A DNA stretch of 5,795 nucleotides from Oscillospiraceae bacterium (GCA_029067025.1 JAIEFH010000116.1:1-5795); one strand, 5' to 3'. Positions 1-5,362 are shown, counted from the stretch's first letter. Numbers and translations: made by a program. Notes: generated by a model from the letters alone, not told the origin.

Positions 1-1649
1 TCCACGTCGCGGATGGTGGACTCGGCGTCCTGGATGTTCTCGGTCATGACGGACAGGTTGTTGATGGTGTGGTCCAGACGGTTCTGGGTGGCGCCCAGGG
101 TACCACGGACGTCGGACACCTTGTTGATGGCGGCCTTGATGGCGTCAACGGCGGCAGCGGCGCTGTCCTGGTCGGCGATGTTGATGTCGGCAAGGCCCAG
201 GGAGGACACGTGCATATCGCCCAGGCTCACCTTCAGCTGGTTGTAGCTGTCAGCGGTGTCGCCAATCTGGAGGGTCAGGCCCTTGCCGGTGCCGTTCTTG
301 GCCTGGACCTTGTTGGCGGTGAAGGTGCCCTGCTGGATCTGCTTCTGGATGTTGGCCTGGGTGGTCAGGTCGGCCCGGCCGCCCTTGCCGTCGCCATTGT
401 AGGACACCTTCTCCTGGAAGGTCAGGGTGCCGTCGGTCGCATTCTGGCCCACGGTGAACATCTTGTTGTCCGCGGCGGCCACGGTCAGGCGGCTCGTGGC
501 CTCGGACAGAGCGCTGCCGGAACCGGCCTTGTTGTTGTCCAGAGTGCCGTTCTCGTCCACCAGGTCGCTGATGTCCACGGCCTTGAAGTTGCTGCCCGCC
601 TCCTTGATGGCGTCCAGGGTGGACTGCTTGCTGGCGAACACATAGGTGGTGTCGCCAATGGTGATGGCCTTGCCGTCCGCGACACCGGACAAAGCAGCAT
701 TAAGTTTGGTGTTGGCCAGAATGGCGCCCGCCTTAGGAGCGCCCTCGGTGATGACCTGGGTGCCCAGGTTGACCGTGCCGCCCTGGGTTCCCGTCGCTCC
801 GGCTACCGCAACGGCAAAGTTGCCGGTATAGCTGGCCGCTTTCGTAGCCTTGTCCATGGCAGCGTCGGTCATCTCAAAGACCAGCTTGGAGCCATCGGCC
901 GTCACGTTGTAGCTCACGCCGCCAATCTTAACCTCTTTTTCGCCCTTGGAGCCCACAAGTGCGTTGGCCAGATCCGCGCCGCTGGCGTTGGCCGCTCCGT
1001 TGCCGGTAACAGAGGCACCGCCGATAGTGAGGGTGAAGGTCTGGGTGGCGGCGGAGGTGGCGAAGGAGATGTTCTCCAGCTCAACAGAGAACTTGGTCTT
1101 GGTGGCCTGCTGGCCGCTCTTGTGCACGATGGTGTTGGTGCCGGCGGTACCAACAGCCGTGGTGCTGGTAGCCAGGATCTTCAGATCGGATTTGCTGCCA
1201 ACCGAGTACTCAACGCTGTCGGCCTCCATGGAGCCGTCGAACAGCTTGATGCCGTTGAAGTTGGCGCTGTCGGCGATGCGGTTGATCTCGGAGCGGAGCT
1301 GATCGACCTCTTTCTGCAGCTGGTCGCGGTCAGTGTTGTTGTCGTAGGTGCCGTTGGCGGACTGGGTGGCCAGCTCGACCATACGGTTGAGCATATCGTG
1401 AACTTCCTGGAGGGCGCCCTCAGCGGTCTGCACCAGGCTGATGCCGTCCTTAGCGTTCTTCTGGGCGGTCTTCAGGCCGGTGATCTGGGCACGCATCTTC
1501 TCGGAAATGGCCAGACCGGCGGCGTCGTCACCGGCGCGGTTGATCTTGTAGCCAGAGGAGAGCTTCTCCAGGTTCTTCTTCATCGCGGAGACGTTGTTGG
1601 TGTAGTTGCGGTAGGCGTTCATCGCCATAATGTTATGTTGTACGCGCAT
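1..1649 (-). CDS. fliC: Flagellin (flagellar filament subunit), 3' end cut by the window edge
   Basis: This gene encodes the secreted protein that polymerises into the flagellar filament. Translation from the ATG at 1649-1647 is open for 549 codons and runs off the left edge. The N-terminal D0/D1 region starts MRVQHNIMAMNAYRN and includes LSSGYKINRAGDDAAGLAIS (about residues 30-49), then VELATQSANG (91-100) and NRIADSANFNG (123-133). Residues about 140-440 are a Thr/Ala/Gly-rich, poorly conserved surface domain. The conserved C-terminal D1 helix returns with GATQNRLDHTINNL and AESTIRDV at the edge. In the family roughly 40-50 more residues follow, so the C-terminal D0 helix is missing here only because of the window. 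There is no Sec signal, as expected for type III flagellar export. The start is supported by AAGGAG at 1663-1658, 8 nt upstream. The gene appears to be transcribed alone from the sigma-28 promoter upstream. Family assignment is secure; whether the genome has other flagellin copies cannot be seen. Confidence 0.97.
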   Translation of the reverse strand, partial: MRVQHNIMAMNAYRNYTNNVSAMKKNLEKLSSGYKINRAGDDAAGLAISEKMRAQITGLKTAQKNAKDGISLVQTAEGALQEVHDMLNRMVELATQSANGTYDNNTDRDQLQKEVDQLRSEINRIADSANFNGIKLFDGSMEADSVEYSVGSKSDLKILATSTTAVGTAGTNTIVHKSGQQATKTKFSVELENISFATSAATQTFTLTIGGASVTGNGAANASGADLANALVGSKGEKEVKIGGVSYNVTADGSKLVFEMTDAAMDKATKAASYTGNFAVAVAGATGTQGGTVNLGTQVITEGAPKAGAILANTKLNAALSGVADGKAITIGDTTYVFASKQSTLDAIKEAGSNFKAVDISDLVDENGTLDNNKAGSGSALSEATSRLTVAAADNKMFTVGQNATDGTLTFQEKVSYNGDGKGGRADLTTQANIQKQIQQGTFTANKVQAKNGTGKGLTLQIGDTADSYNQLKVSLGDMHVSSLGLADINIADQDSAAAAVDAIKAAINKVSDVRGTLGATQNRLDHTINNLSVMTENIQDAESTIRDV

Positions 1650-1881
1650 GATATAAACTCCTTTTTATAAATTATTTTGTGTGCTTCGGCCATCCATTGC
1701 CTTCGCACATAGAACATCCGGCTTCTCGCAGCGACCTGGCCGGGGCGCTGCGTTCATCCGGCGCTGAGGGATGTATTTCAACCGGCCCGGAACCGGGTGA
1801 AAACAATATTACTTTTGCTCTTGAAAGCTGCGGCGCGGACAAGCTGTATGGAACCTGACCGCGTTTCCCTTTCTGCTTTCG
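1650..1881 (-). promoter_or_regulatory. Structured flagellin 5' leader with GGATG motifs in hairpin loops
   Basis: About 230 nt separate the predicted sigma-28 start (near 1881) from the flagellin ATG. Three GGATG motifs lie on the transcript strand at 1759-1755, 1719-1715 and 1695-1691, and the Shine-Dalgarno GGAG is at 1661-1658. The last GGATG sits in the 8-nt loop AATGGATG of a symmetrical hairpin at 1708-1681: 4 bp (1708-1705 with 1684-1681), a 3x3 GAA/GAA internal loop, then 3 bp. The middle one sits in the loop GCCGGATG closed by AGAA/TTCT. The first can be placed between GCG and CGC. Another hairpin, with one mismatch, spans 1800-1778. In Bacillus subtilis, CsrA binds GGA motifs in the hag leader and FliW relieves it; that role here is inference. 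I see no c-di-GMP riboswitch core. Confidence 0.55.
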
Positions 1882-1887
1882 TTTTTT

Positions 1888-1914
1888 ATATCGGCCCGGT
1901 TTTTTAAAACTTTA
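1888..1914 (-). promoter_or_regulatory. Sigma-28 (SigD/FliA) promoter of the flagellin gene
   Basis: Read on the minus strand, TAAAGTTT occupies 1914-1907 and GCCGATAT occupies 1895-1888, separated by exactly 11 bases. The general sigma-28 consensus is TAAAGTTT-N11-GCCGATAA, so 15 of 16 specified positions match. The spacing and the downstream flagellin make this one of the firmest calls in the window. The start of transcription should fall near 1881. Confidence 0.93.
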
Positions 1915-1922
1915 GCCCATCA

Positions 1923-2218
1923 TCAGAAAAATTTTGCCTGAAATTTAAGCGCGCGAATATGGCCCTTTCTCTGGCCGCATCTTTCTGCGGGCGGCAGCAC
2001 GATAGTGCGCAGGGACGCATTCGTCTTAGGCTCGGAGACACCAGCTTGCTGTTGGCCTGGTAGACCTGACGCTGGATGCGGAGCGCCCCGGTGTCAAAGT
2101 CCAAATCGACCCACTGGAGGGCCAATATCTCGCCCCGGCGCAGGCCAGTGGTGAGTTCCGTTATAGATAGCAGTTTGGCATTTCTTTCATAAATACGCAG
2201 CGCCGTTTCCGGCACATA
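1923..2218 (-). pseudogene. Tyrosine recombinase (phage/ICE integrase) remnant, frameshifted and truncated
   Basis: The first frame, from about 2215, reads LTTGLRRGEILALQW followed by VDLDFDTGALRIQRQVYQ. This is the box I segment of the catalytic domain of phage-type integrases; the Arg of TGLR is the catalytic Arg I. Near 2041-2039 the frame breaks. The -1 frame continues with VSEPKTNASLRTIVLPPA, which is what integrases of this type carry next, and loss of one G in a run reading CTGGTG(G)TC explains the shift. Homology ends near 1984, and a stop follows at 1925-1923. The N-terminal DNA-binding domains are missing (in-frame stop TAG at 2221-2219), as are the HxxR box and the Tyr nucleophile. 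It cannot be active. It is a relic of an old integrative element lying between the flagellin promoter and the reductase gene. Confidence 0.85.
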
Positions 2219-2250
2219 CTAAGCGTGAACAAGAAATGAAAGTGCCATAT

Positions 2251-2255
2251 GGAGG
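2251..2255 (+). promoter_or_regulatory. Ribosome binding site that decides the superoxide reductase start
   Basis: GGAGG at 2251-2255 lies 5 nt before the ATG at 2261. An in-frame ATG at 2249 overlaps this site and has no good Shine-Dalgarno of its own. Starting at 2261 also gives the usual short N-terminus of this family before the first Cys of the iron site. Confidence 0.8.
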
Positions 2256-2260
2256 CTGAA

Positions 2261-2635
2261 ATGGATCAGAGATTTTATATTTGTGAGCACTGCGGCAACA
2301 TCGTTGCCATGGTGCGGGATAAGGGCGTACCCATCATGTGCTGCGGGCAGAAGATGACCGAGCTGATCCCCAACACCACTGACGCCGCTGGGGAAAAGCA
2401 TGTCCCCCTGTATGAGGTTCGGGAAAACACCGTTTACGTCAATGTAGGCGAGGTTGGGCACCCCATGCAGGAGGAACACTCCATCGAGTGGGTGTCGATT
2501 CAGACGAAGCACGGCGGCCAGTGGAAGCGGCTGAAGCCTGGTAAGGAGCCAAAGGCGTGCTTCGCGCTGTGCGAGGGTGATGAGGTGGAGGCCGTCTACG
2601 CCTATTGCAATCTGCACGGTCTTTGGAAAGCGTGA
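2261..2635 (+). CDS. dfx: Desulfoferrodoxin (superoxide reductase, two-iron class)
   Basis: This cytoplasmic enzyme reduces superoxide to hydrogen peroxide without making oxygen, with electrons usually from rubredoxin, and protects anaerobes on air exposure. The 124-residue product has both domains of the 2Fe class. The N-terminal desulforedoxin-like domain has four Cys ligands for the Fe(SCys)4 site: C8, C11, C27 and C28 (CEHC and CCGQKM). The C-terminal neelaredoxin-like domain carries the catalytic Fe(His)4Cys ligands: H47 (EKHVP), H67 (VGHPM), H73 (EEHSIEW), C116 and H119 (CNLHGLW). The Glu just before H47 and the Lys next to it are also present. Length matches the family. It stands alone, with its own RBS and a terminator about 100 nt downstream. 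I found no convincing sigma-A promoter in the integrase relic just upstream, so its promoter is undefined. Confidence 0.97.
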   Translation: MDQRFYICEHCGNIVAMVRDKGVPIMCCGQKMTELIPNTTDAAGEKHVPLYEVRENTVYVNVGEVGHPMQEEHSIEWVSIQTKHGGQWKRLKPGKEPKACFALCEGDEVEAVYAYCNLHGLWKA

Positions 2636-2735
2636 CCGGGCAAGCAAGCACAGAATATGCCAAGTCACCAGGGACAAAACTACCACGCAGTAATCATAGG
2701 ACAATCCCTATCCCAACAAAAAATACAGCGCCACC

Positions 2736-2762
2736 CTGCCCCCAACCGGGGGCAGATTTTTT
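2736..2762 (+). terminator. Intrinsic terminator downstream of the superoxide reductase gene
   Basis: A perfect 8-bp GC-rich stem pairs CTGCCCCC (2736-2743) with GGGGGCAG (2748-2755) around the loop AACC. It is followed by ATTTTTT on the plus strand. It ends the reductase transcript about 100 nt after its stop. The 100 nt between stop and hairpin hold no credible gene. Confidence 0.9.
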
Positions 2763-2821
2763 CTGTCTGTGGTCTAAGCTGTGGTCAGGGGGAAAACGCG
2801 AAAATCGAACCGCACAAAAAA

Positions 2822-2872
2822 GTTCCCAAAAAAGAAATTCCGCTTGAAATCGCAAGATTTCAAGCGGAATTT
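2822..2872 (-). terminator. Intrinsic terminator of tRNA-Val
   Basis: A perfect 17-bp stem pairs 2872-2856 with 2851-2835, leaving a 4-nt loop. On the minus strand it is followed by TTTCTTTTTT (2834 downward). The stem begins at the base directly after the tRNA CCA, so the pre-tRNA has no free trailer before the hairpin. On the plus strand only a short TTTT follows, so it is mainly a minus-strand terminator. Confidence 0.88.
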
Positions 2873-2949
2873 TGGTGGACGATACAGGACTTGAACCTGT
2901 GACCTCCCGCACGTCAAGCGGATGCTCATACCAGCTGAGCTAATCGTCC
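2873..2949 (-). tRNA. tRNA-Val (anticodon GAC), CCA encoded
   Basis: The minus strand folds into a standard 77-nt cloverleaf. It has acceptor GGACGAT paired with ATCGTCC, D stem GCTC/GAGC, and anticodon stem TCCGC/GCGGG around the loop TTGACGT. The 5-nt variable loop AGGTC follows, then the T stem ACAGG/CCTGT with loop TTCAAGT, discriminator A, and an encoded CCA at 2875-2873. The anticodon GAC reads GUC (and GUU) valine codons. It is transcribed alone from a consensus promoter at 3018-2990 and closed by the adjacent terminator. Because tRNA 3' ends are common integrase targets, its nearness to the integrase relic is suggestive, but I see no second copy of its 3' end in the window. Confidence 0.97.
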
Positions 2950-2959
2950 AAATATTCCG

Positions 2960-2984
2960 TGTTCCGCGCCCGATGAGCGGAACA
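2960..2984 (-). other. Hairpin at the 5' end of the tRNA-Val precursor leader
   Basis: TGTTCCGC (2960-2967) and GCGGAACA (2977-2984) form a perfect 8-bp inverted repeat with a 9-nt loop. The tRNA promoter predicts a start near 2983, so the repeat would form the first hairpin of the precursor, about 10 nt before the mature 5' end. It has no T-run on either side, so it is not a terminator. A role in RNase P processing or 5' stability is inference, as is a protein operator. Confidence 0.5.
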
Positions 2985-2989
2985 AATAC

Positions 2990-3018
2990 ATTATAGCCAT
3001 GCCTTTGCCGCTTGTCAA
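2990..3018 (-). promoter_or_regulatory. Consensus sigma-A promoter of tRNA-Val
   Basis: On the minus strand, TTGACA at 3018-3013 and TATAAT at 2995-2990 are separated by exactly 17 bases. Both hexamers match the consensus perfectly, as expected for a strongly expressed tRNA gene. The predicted start is near 2983, about 34 nt before the mature tRNA end. Its -35 overlaps that of the opposing reductase promoter. Confidence 0.92.
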
Positions 3019-3040
3019 GAGTTTTTTTCCATGATATACT
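3012..3040 (+). promoter_or_regulatory. Sigma-A promoter of the SDR reductase gene
   Basis: TTGTCA at 3012-3017 and TATACT at 3035-3040 are 17 bases apart, one mismatch each from consensus. The predicted start is near 3047, giving a leader of about 26 nt before the ATG. Five of the six -35 bases also belong to the tRNA-Val -35 on the other strand. Confidence 0.88.
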
Positions 3041-3072
3041 GAATCCCCGGAAAAATACGAGGGGGAATCAAT

Positions 3073-3804
3073 ATGAGATACGCGCTGATCACCGGGGGTT
3101 CCCGGGGCATTGGGGCCGCCGCCGCCCGGCTGTTTGCCCAAAAGGGCTGGGGAGTGGCCGTGGGCTATGACAAGAGCAAAGTTAAGGCCGAGGAGCTGGC
3201 TCAAGAGCTGTCCGGGATGGGCGCGCCCGCCATGGCCGTCCAGGCGGATGTGGCCGATGAGGGGCAAGTGCGCCGGATGGTTGACATTGTGTTAGAAAAA
3301 TTTTGTCAACTTGACATTTTGGTTTGCTGCGCCGGTATTTCCCATGGGGGGCTTATCAGTCAAATTGACGGAGAACAATGGCGGCGGTTATTTGCCGTCA
3401 ACGTGGACGGCGTCCACCACTGCTGCCGCTCGGTGCTGCCCCATATGCTGGACCGCAAGTCCGGCTCCATCGTTACTGTGTCCTCCGTGTGGGGGCAGGT
3501 GGGGGCCTCCTGCGAGGCGGCATATTCCGCCACCAAAGGGGCGGTGATTGCCTATACCAAGGCGCTGGCCAAGGAGCTTGGCCCTTCCAATATCCGGGTA
3601 AACTGTGTGGCTCCGGGAGTAATCGACACCGATATGAACGCCAATCTTTCCCCAGAGGATATGGCCGCCTTGGCGGACGAGACTCCCCTGGGCCGTATCG
3701 GCACGCCGGAGGAGGCCGCCGCCGCCATTGCATTTCTGGCCTCGGATGAGGCGTCCTTCATCACGGGGCAGGTGCTGGCGCCCAACGGCGGGTTTGTGAT
3801 TTGA
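3073..3804 (+). CDS. SDR-family NAD(P)H reductase, FabG-like; possible EF-P 5-aminopentanone reductase (YmfI type)
   Basis: This is a 243-residue classical short-chain dehydrogenase/reductase with a Rossmann fold. The cofactor loop is TGGSRGIG (residues 7-14), and D59 (ADV) is the usual adenine contact. N110, S138, Y151 and K155 form the catalytic tetrad, at the same numbers as E. coli FabG for Ser, Tyr and Lys. The C-terminal PG (181-182) and NGG (238-240) are typical. The family NNAG motif is CCAG here (85-88), which is unusual. The segment SSVWGQVGASCEAAYSATKG resembles, from memory, B. subtilis YmfI, which reduces the 5-aminopentanone group on elongation factor P. A fatty-acid FabG role is the alternative; no fab genes are adjacent. 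The start is supported by GAGGGGG 6 nt upstream and by the promoter at 3012-3040. No terminator is visible after the stop. Confidence 0.93.
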   Translation: MRYALITGGSRGIGAAAARLFAQKGWGVAVGYDKSKVKAEELAQELSGMGAPAMAVQADVADEGQVRRMVDIVLEKFCQLDILVCCAGISHGGLISQIDGEQWRRLFAVNVDGVHHCCRSVLPHMLDRKSGSIVTVSSVWGQVGASCEAAYSATKGAVIAYTKALAKELGPSNIRVNCVAPGVIDTDMNANLSPEDMAALADETPLGRIGTPEEAAAAIAFLASDEASFITGQVLAPNGGFVI

Positions 3805-3856
3805 GAACAAATATCCGTCATAATACAACACAGCGGTTGTCGGGGAAGAATGCTCA

Positions 3857-3908
3857 TTGTCAATTGTGACAGTTGACAACCCTAAATTACAAGTATATAA
3901 TTGTCAAC
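3857..3908 (+). promoter_or_regulatory. Cluster of TTGTCAA half-sites around the livJ promoter (candidate operator)
   Basis: TTGTCAA occurs at 3857-3863 and 3901-3907, and its complement TTGACAA at 3873-3879. GTTGACAA (3872-3879) and TTGTCAAC (3901-3908) make an 8-bp perfect inverted repeat that brackets the promoter spacer. Just upstream, TGTCA-ATTG-TGACA (3858-3871) is another perfect dyad. The 3873 copy is partly explained by the -35 hexamer itself. The arrangement suits a regulator binding at and above the promoter, but I cannot assign one; the spacing does not fit the GlnR/TnrA box. Confidence 0.4.
3873..3901 (+). promoter_or_regulatory. Consensus sigma-A promoter of the liv operon
   Basis: TTGACA at 3873-3878 and TATAAT at 3896-3901 are both perfect and 17 bases apart. 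The predicted start is near 3908, about 74 nt before the livJ ATG. The region is AT-rich compared with the flanking genes. Confidence 0.92.
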
Positions 3909-3914
3909 AATCTG

Positions 3915-3934
3915 GGGGGCGCAATCGTGCCCCC
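3915..3934 (+). other. 5'-end hairpin in the livJ leader
   Basis: GGGGGCGC (3915-3922) pairs with GTGCCCCC (3927-3934), one pair being G-U, with the 4-nt loop AATC. It begins only about 7 nt after the predicted transcription start and has no T-run after it. A stem this close to the 5' end can protect an mRNA from 5'-dependent decay; that role is inference. Confidence 0.6.
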
Positions 3935-3981
3935 TTCGATGTTTAGAAACCTGCGGCATATCAATATAGGAGGAAACCAGA

Positions 3982-5235
3982 ATGAAAAAGAAGAATCTTG
4001 CGGCTCTGCTCATGGCGGGCGCCATGTGTTTCAGCCTGCTGGCCGGCTGCTCCAGCAAGGACAGCAACGCCAGCACCCCCGGCACGGATAGTAAGGAAAG
4101 CCAGTCCGCTGGCAATGAGGACGGGAACAGCGGCGCGGCCACCATCAAGATCGGCGGCGTGGGCCCCCTGACCGGCGGCGCGGCCATCTACGGCAACGCG
4201 GCCAAGGGCGGCGCGGAGATCGCCGCCGAGGAGATCAACGCCCTGGGCGGCATCCAGATCGACCTGCGCTATGAGGACGACGCCCACGACCCCGAGAAGT
4301 CCGTCAACGCCTACAACACCCTGAAGGACTGGGGTATGCAGGTGTTCCTGGGTTCCGTCACCTCCACCCCCGGTGCCGCTACCGCCGCTGAGAGCAACGC
4401 GGATCATATGTTCTACCTGACCCCGTCCGCCTCCTCTACCGACGTCATCGGCGGCGTTGCCAACCCCCTGACCGGCTCCGTGGACATCGAGCGGCGGGAC
4501 AACGTGTTCCAGATGTGCTTTGTGGATCCCAACCAGGGCAGCGCCTCCGCCCAGTATATCAGCGACAAGAAGCTGGGTGAGAAGATCGCCGTCATTTATA
4601 AGAACGACGATGTGTATTCCACCGGCATCTACAACAGCTTTGCCTCCAAGGCCGCTGAGCTGGGCCTGAACATCGTGTCCACCACCACCTTCACTGAGGA
4701 CAGCCAGACCGACTTCTCCGTCCAGCTCAGCGACGCAAAGAACGCCGACGCGGATCTGATCTATCTGCCCACCTACTACGGCCCCAATGCCCTGATCCTC
4801 ACCCAGGCCAATGCCATGGGCTATAACCCCAAATACTTTGGCGTGGACGGCATGGACGGCATCCTGTCCGTGGACGGCTTTGACACCTCCCTGGCTGAGG
4901 GCGTCATGCTGCTGACCCCCTTCAACGCCGACTCTGAGGACGAGGCTACCAAGTCCTTCGTTGCCAAGTATCAGGAGAAGTACGGCGACGTGCCCAACCA
5001 GTTCGCCGCCGACGCCTATGACTGCGTGTACGCCATCTACAACGCGCTGAAGGATGAGAACGTCACTGCCGAGACCAGCGCCAGCGATATGTGCGACCTC
5101 CTCATCAATAAGTTTACCTCCATGACCTTCAACGGCCTGACCGGCGAGAACATGACCTGGAGCGCCGAGGGCACCGTCACCAAGAGCCCCAAGGGTATGT
5201 TCATCCAGGACGGCGCTTACGTCGGTATGGATTAA
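3982..5235 (+). CDS. livJ: Branched-chain amino-acid ABC transporter substrate-binding lipoprotein (LivJ/LivK type)
   Basis: This surface lipoprotein captures substrate and delivers it to the membrane permease of a HAAT-family ABC importer. The 417-residue precursor starts with a lipoprotein signal peptide, MKKKN plus a hydrophobic stretch, ending in the lipobox LLAGC, so C23 would be lipidated. Residues about 24-52 are a Ser/Asn/Gly/Glu linker. The two-lobed type I periplasmic-binding fold begins at IKIGGVGPLTGGAAIYG (55-71). Pocket-type segments follow: GSVTSTPGAA (124-133), TPSASSTDV (147-155) and VYSTGIYNSF (211-220), then DAYDCVYAIYNAL (344-356). The start is fixed by AGGAGG at 3968-3973, 8 nt upstream. 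The permease gene follows after 127 nt. The family also includes binders of other amino acids, amides and urea, so leucine/isoleucine/valine is the likely but unproved ligand. Confidence 0.95.
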   Translation: MKKKNLAALLMAGAMCFSLLAGCSSKDSNASTPGTDSKESQSAGNEDGNSGAATIKIGGVGPLTGGAAIYGNAAKGGAEIAAEEINALGGIQIDLRYEDDAHDPEKSVNAYNTLKDWGMQVFLGSVTSTPGAATAAESNADHMFYLTPSASSTDVIGGVANPLTGSVDIERRDNVFQMCFVDPNQGSASAQYISDKKLGEKIAVIYKNDDVYSTGIYNSFASKAAELGLNIVSTTTFTEDSQTDFSVQLSDAKNADADLIYLPTYYGPNALILTQANAMGYNPKYFGVDGMDGILSVDGFDTSLAEGVMLLTPFNADSEDEATKSFVAKYQEKYGDVPNQFAADAYDCVYAIYNALKDENVTAETSASDMCDLLINKFTSMTFNGLTGENMTWSAEGTVTKSPKGMFIQDGAYVGMD

Positions 5236-5251
5236 GAAGCGTGAGCGCTTC
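5236..5251 (+). other. Hairpin directly after the livJ stop codon
   Basis: GAAGCG (5236-5241) and CGCTTC (5246-5251) pair perfectly around TGAG, starting at the first base after TAA. There is no T-run, so it is not a terminator on its own. It may block 3' exonucleases from entering livJ together with the larger hairpin downstream. Confidence 0.5.
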
Positions 5252-5294
5252 CGGCGCGAGCGTGACAATGCAGTGACTGACAGTAGAAATACGC

Positions 5295-5329
5295 CCGGGA
5301 GGGCTGCCGCGCCCCGGCAGCCCTCCCGG
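5295..5329 (+). terminator. Strong intergenic stem-loop between livJ and livH (likely attenuator or mRNA-stabilising hairpin)
   Basis: A perfect 15-bp, very GC-rich stem (5295-5309 with 5315-5329) closes a 5-nt loop. What follows is CCTTTCC rather than a T-run, so full termination is unlikely. In binding-protein transport operons, such a hairpin after the first gene commonly lets the binding protein be made in excess of the permease, by partial termination or by 3' protection. Its position 34 nt before the livH start fits that; the mechanism here is inference. Confidence 0.65.
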
Positions 5330-5362
5330 CCTTTCCAGAAATAAGAGACGAGGTGAGTACCC

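Noticed and set aside
69..1670. Long plus-strand open frame (533 codons) across the flagellin
   Set aside because: It lies antisense to a clear flagellin. Its product is a low-complexity Val/Gly/Leu/His-rich chain with no known domain, as high-GC third positions on the other strand produce.
1650..1881. c-di-GMP (GEMM) riboswitch in the flagellin leader
   Set aside because: Such riboswitches precede flagellar genes in some Clostridia, but the conserved GGGCAAACC and ACGCAAAGCC segments are absent.
2249..2260. Upstream ATG as the start of the superoxide reductase
   Set aside because: It overlaps the best Shine-Dalgarno and lacks one of its own; the ATG at 2261 fits spacing and family length better.
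2219..2704. Minus-strand open frame of 161 codons over the superoxide reductase
   Set aside because: It covers the reductase, whose metal ligands are all in place, and is a shadow of it.
2657..2902. Small plus-strand open frames between the reductase and the tRNA
   Set aside because: They read through the terminator hairpins and into the tRNA, with no ribosome binding site and no family resemblance.
3858..3871. GlnR/TnrA box upstream of livJ
   Set aside because: The dyad TGTCA-N4-TGACA is 14 bp, whereas the box needs TGTNA-N7-TNACA.
3388..3879. Minus-strand open frames across the SDR gene
   Set aside because: They overlap conserved catalytic residues of the SDR on the other strand and have no recognisable domain.
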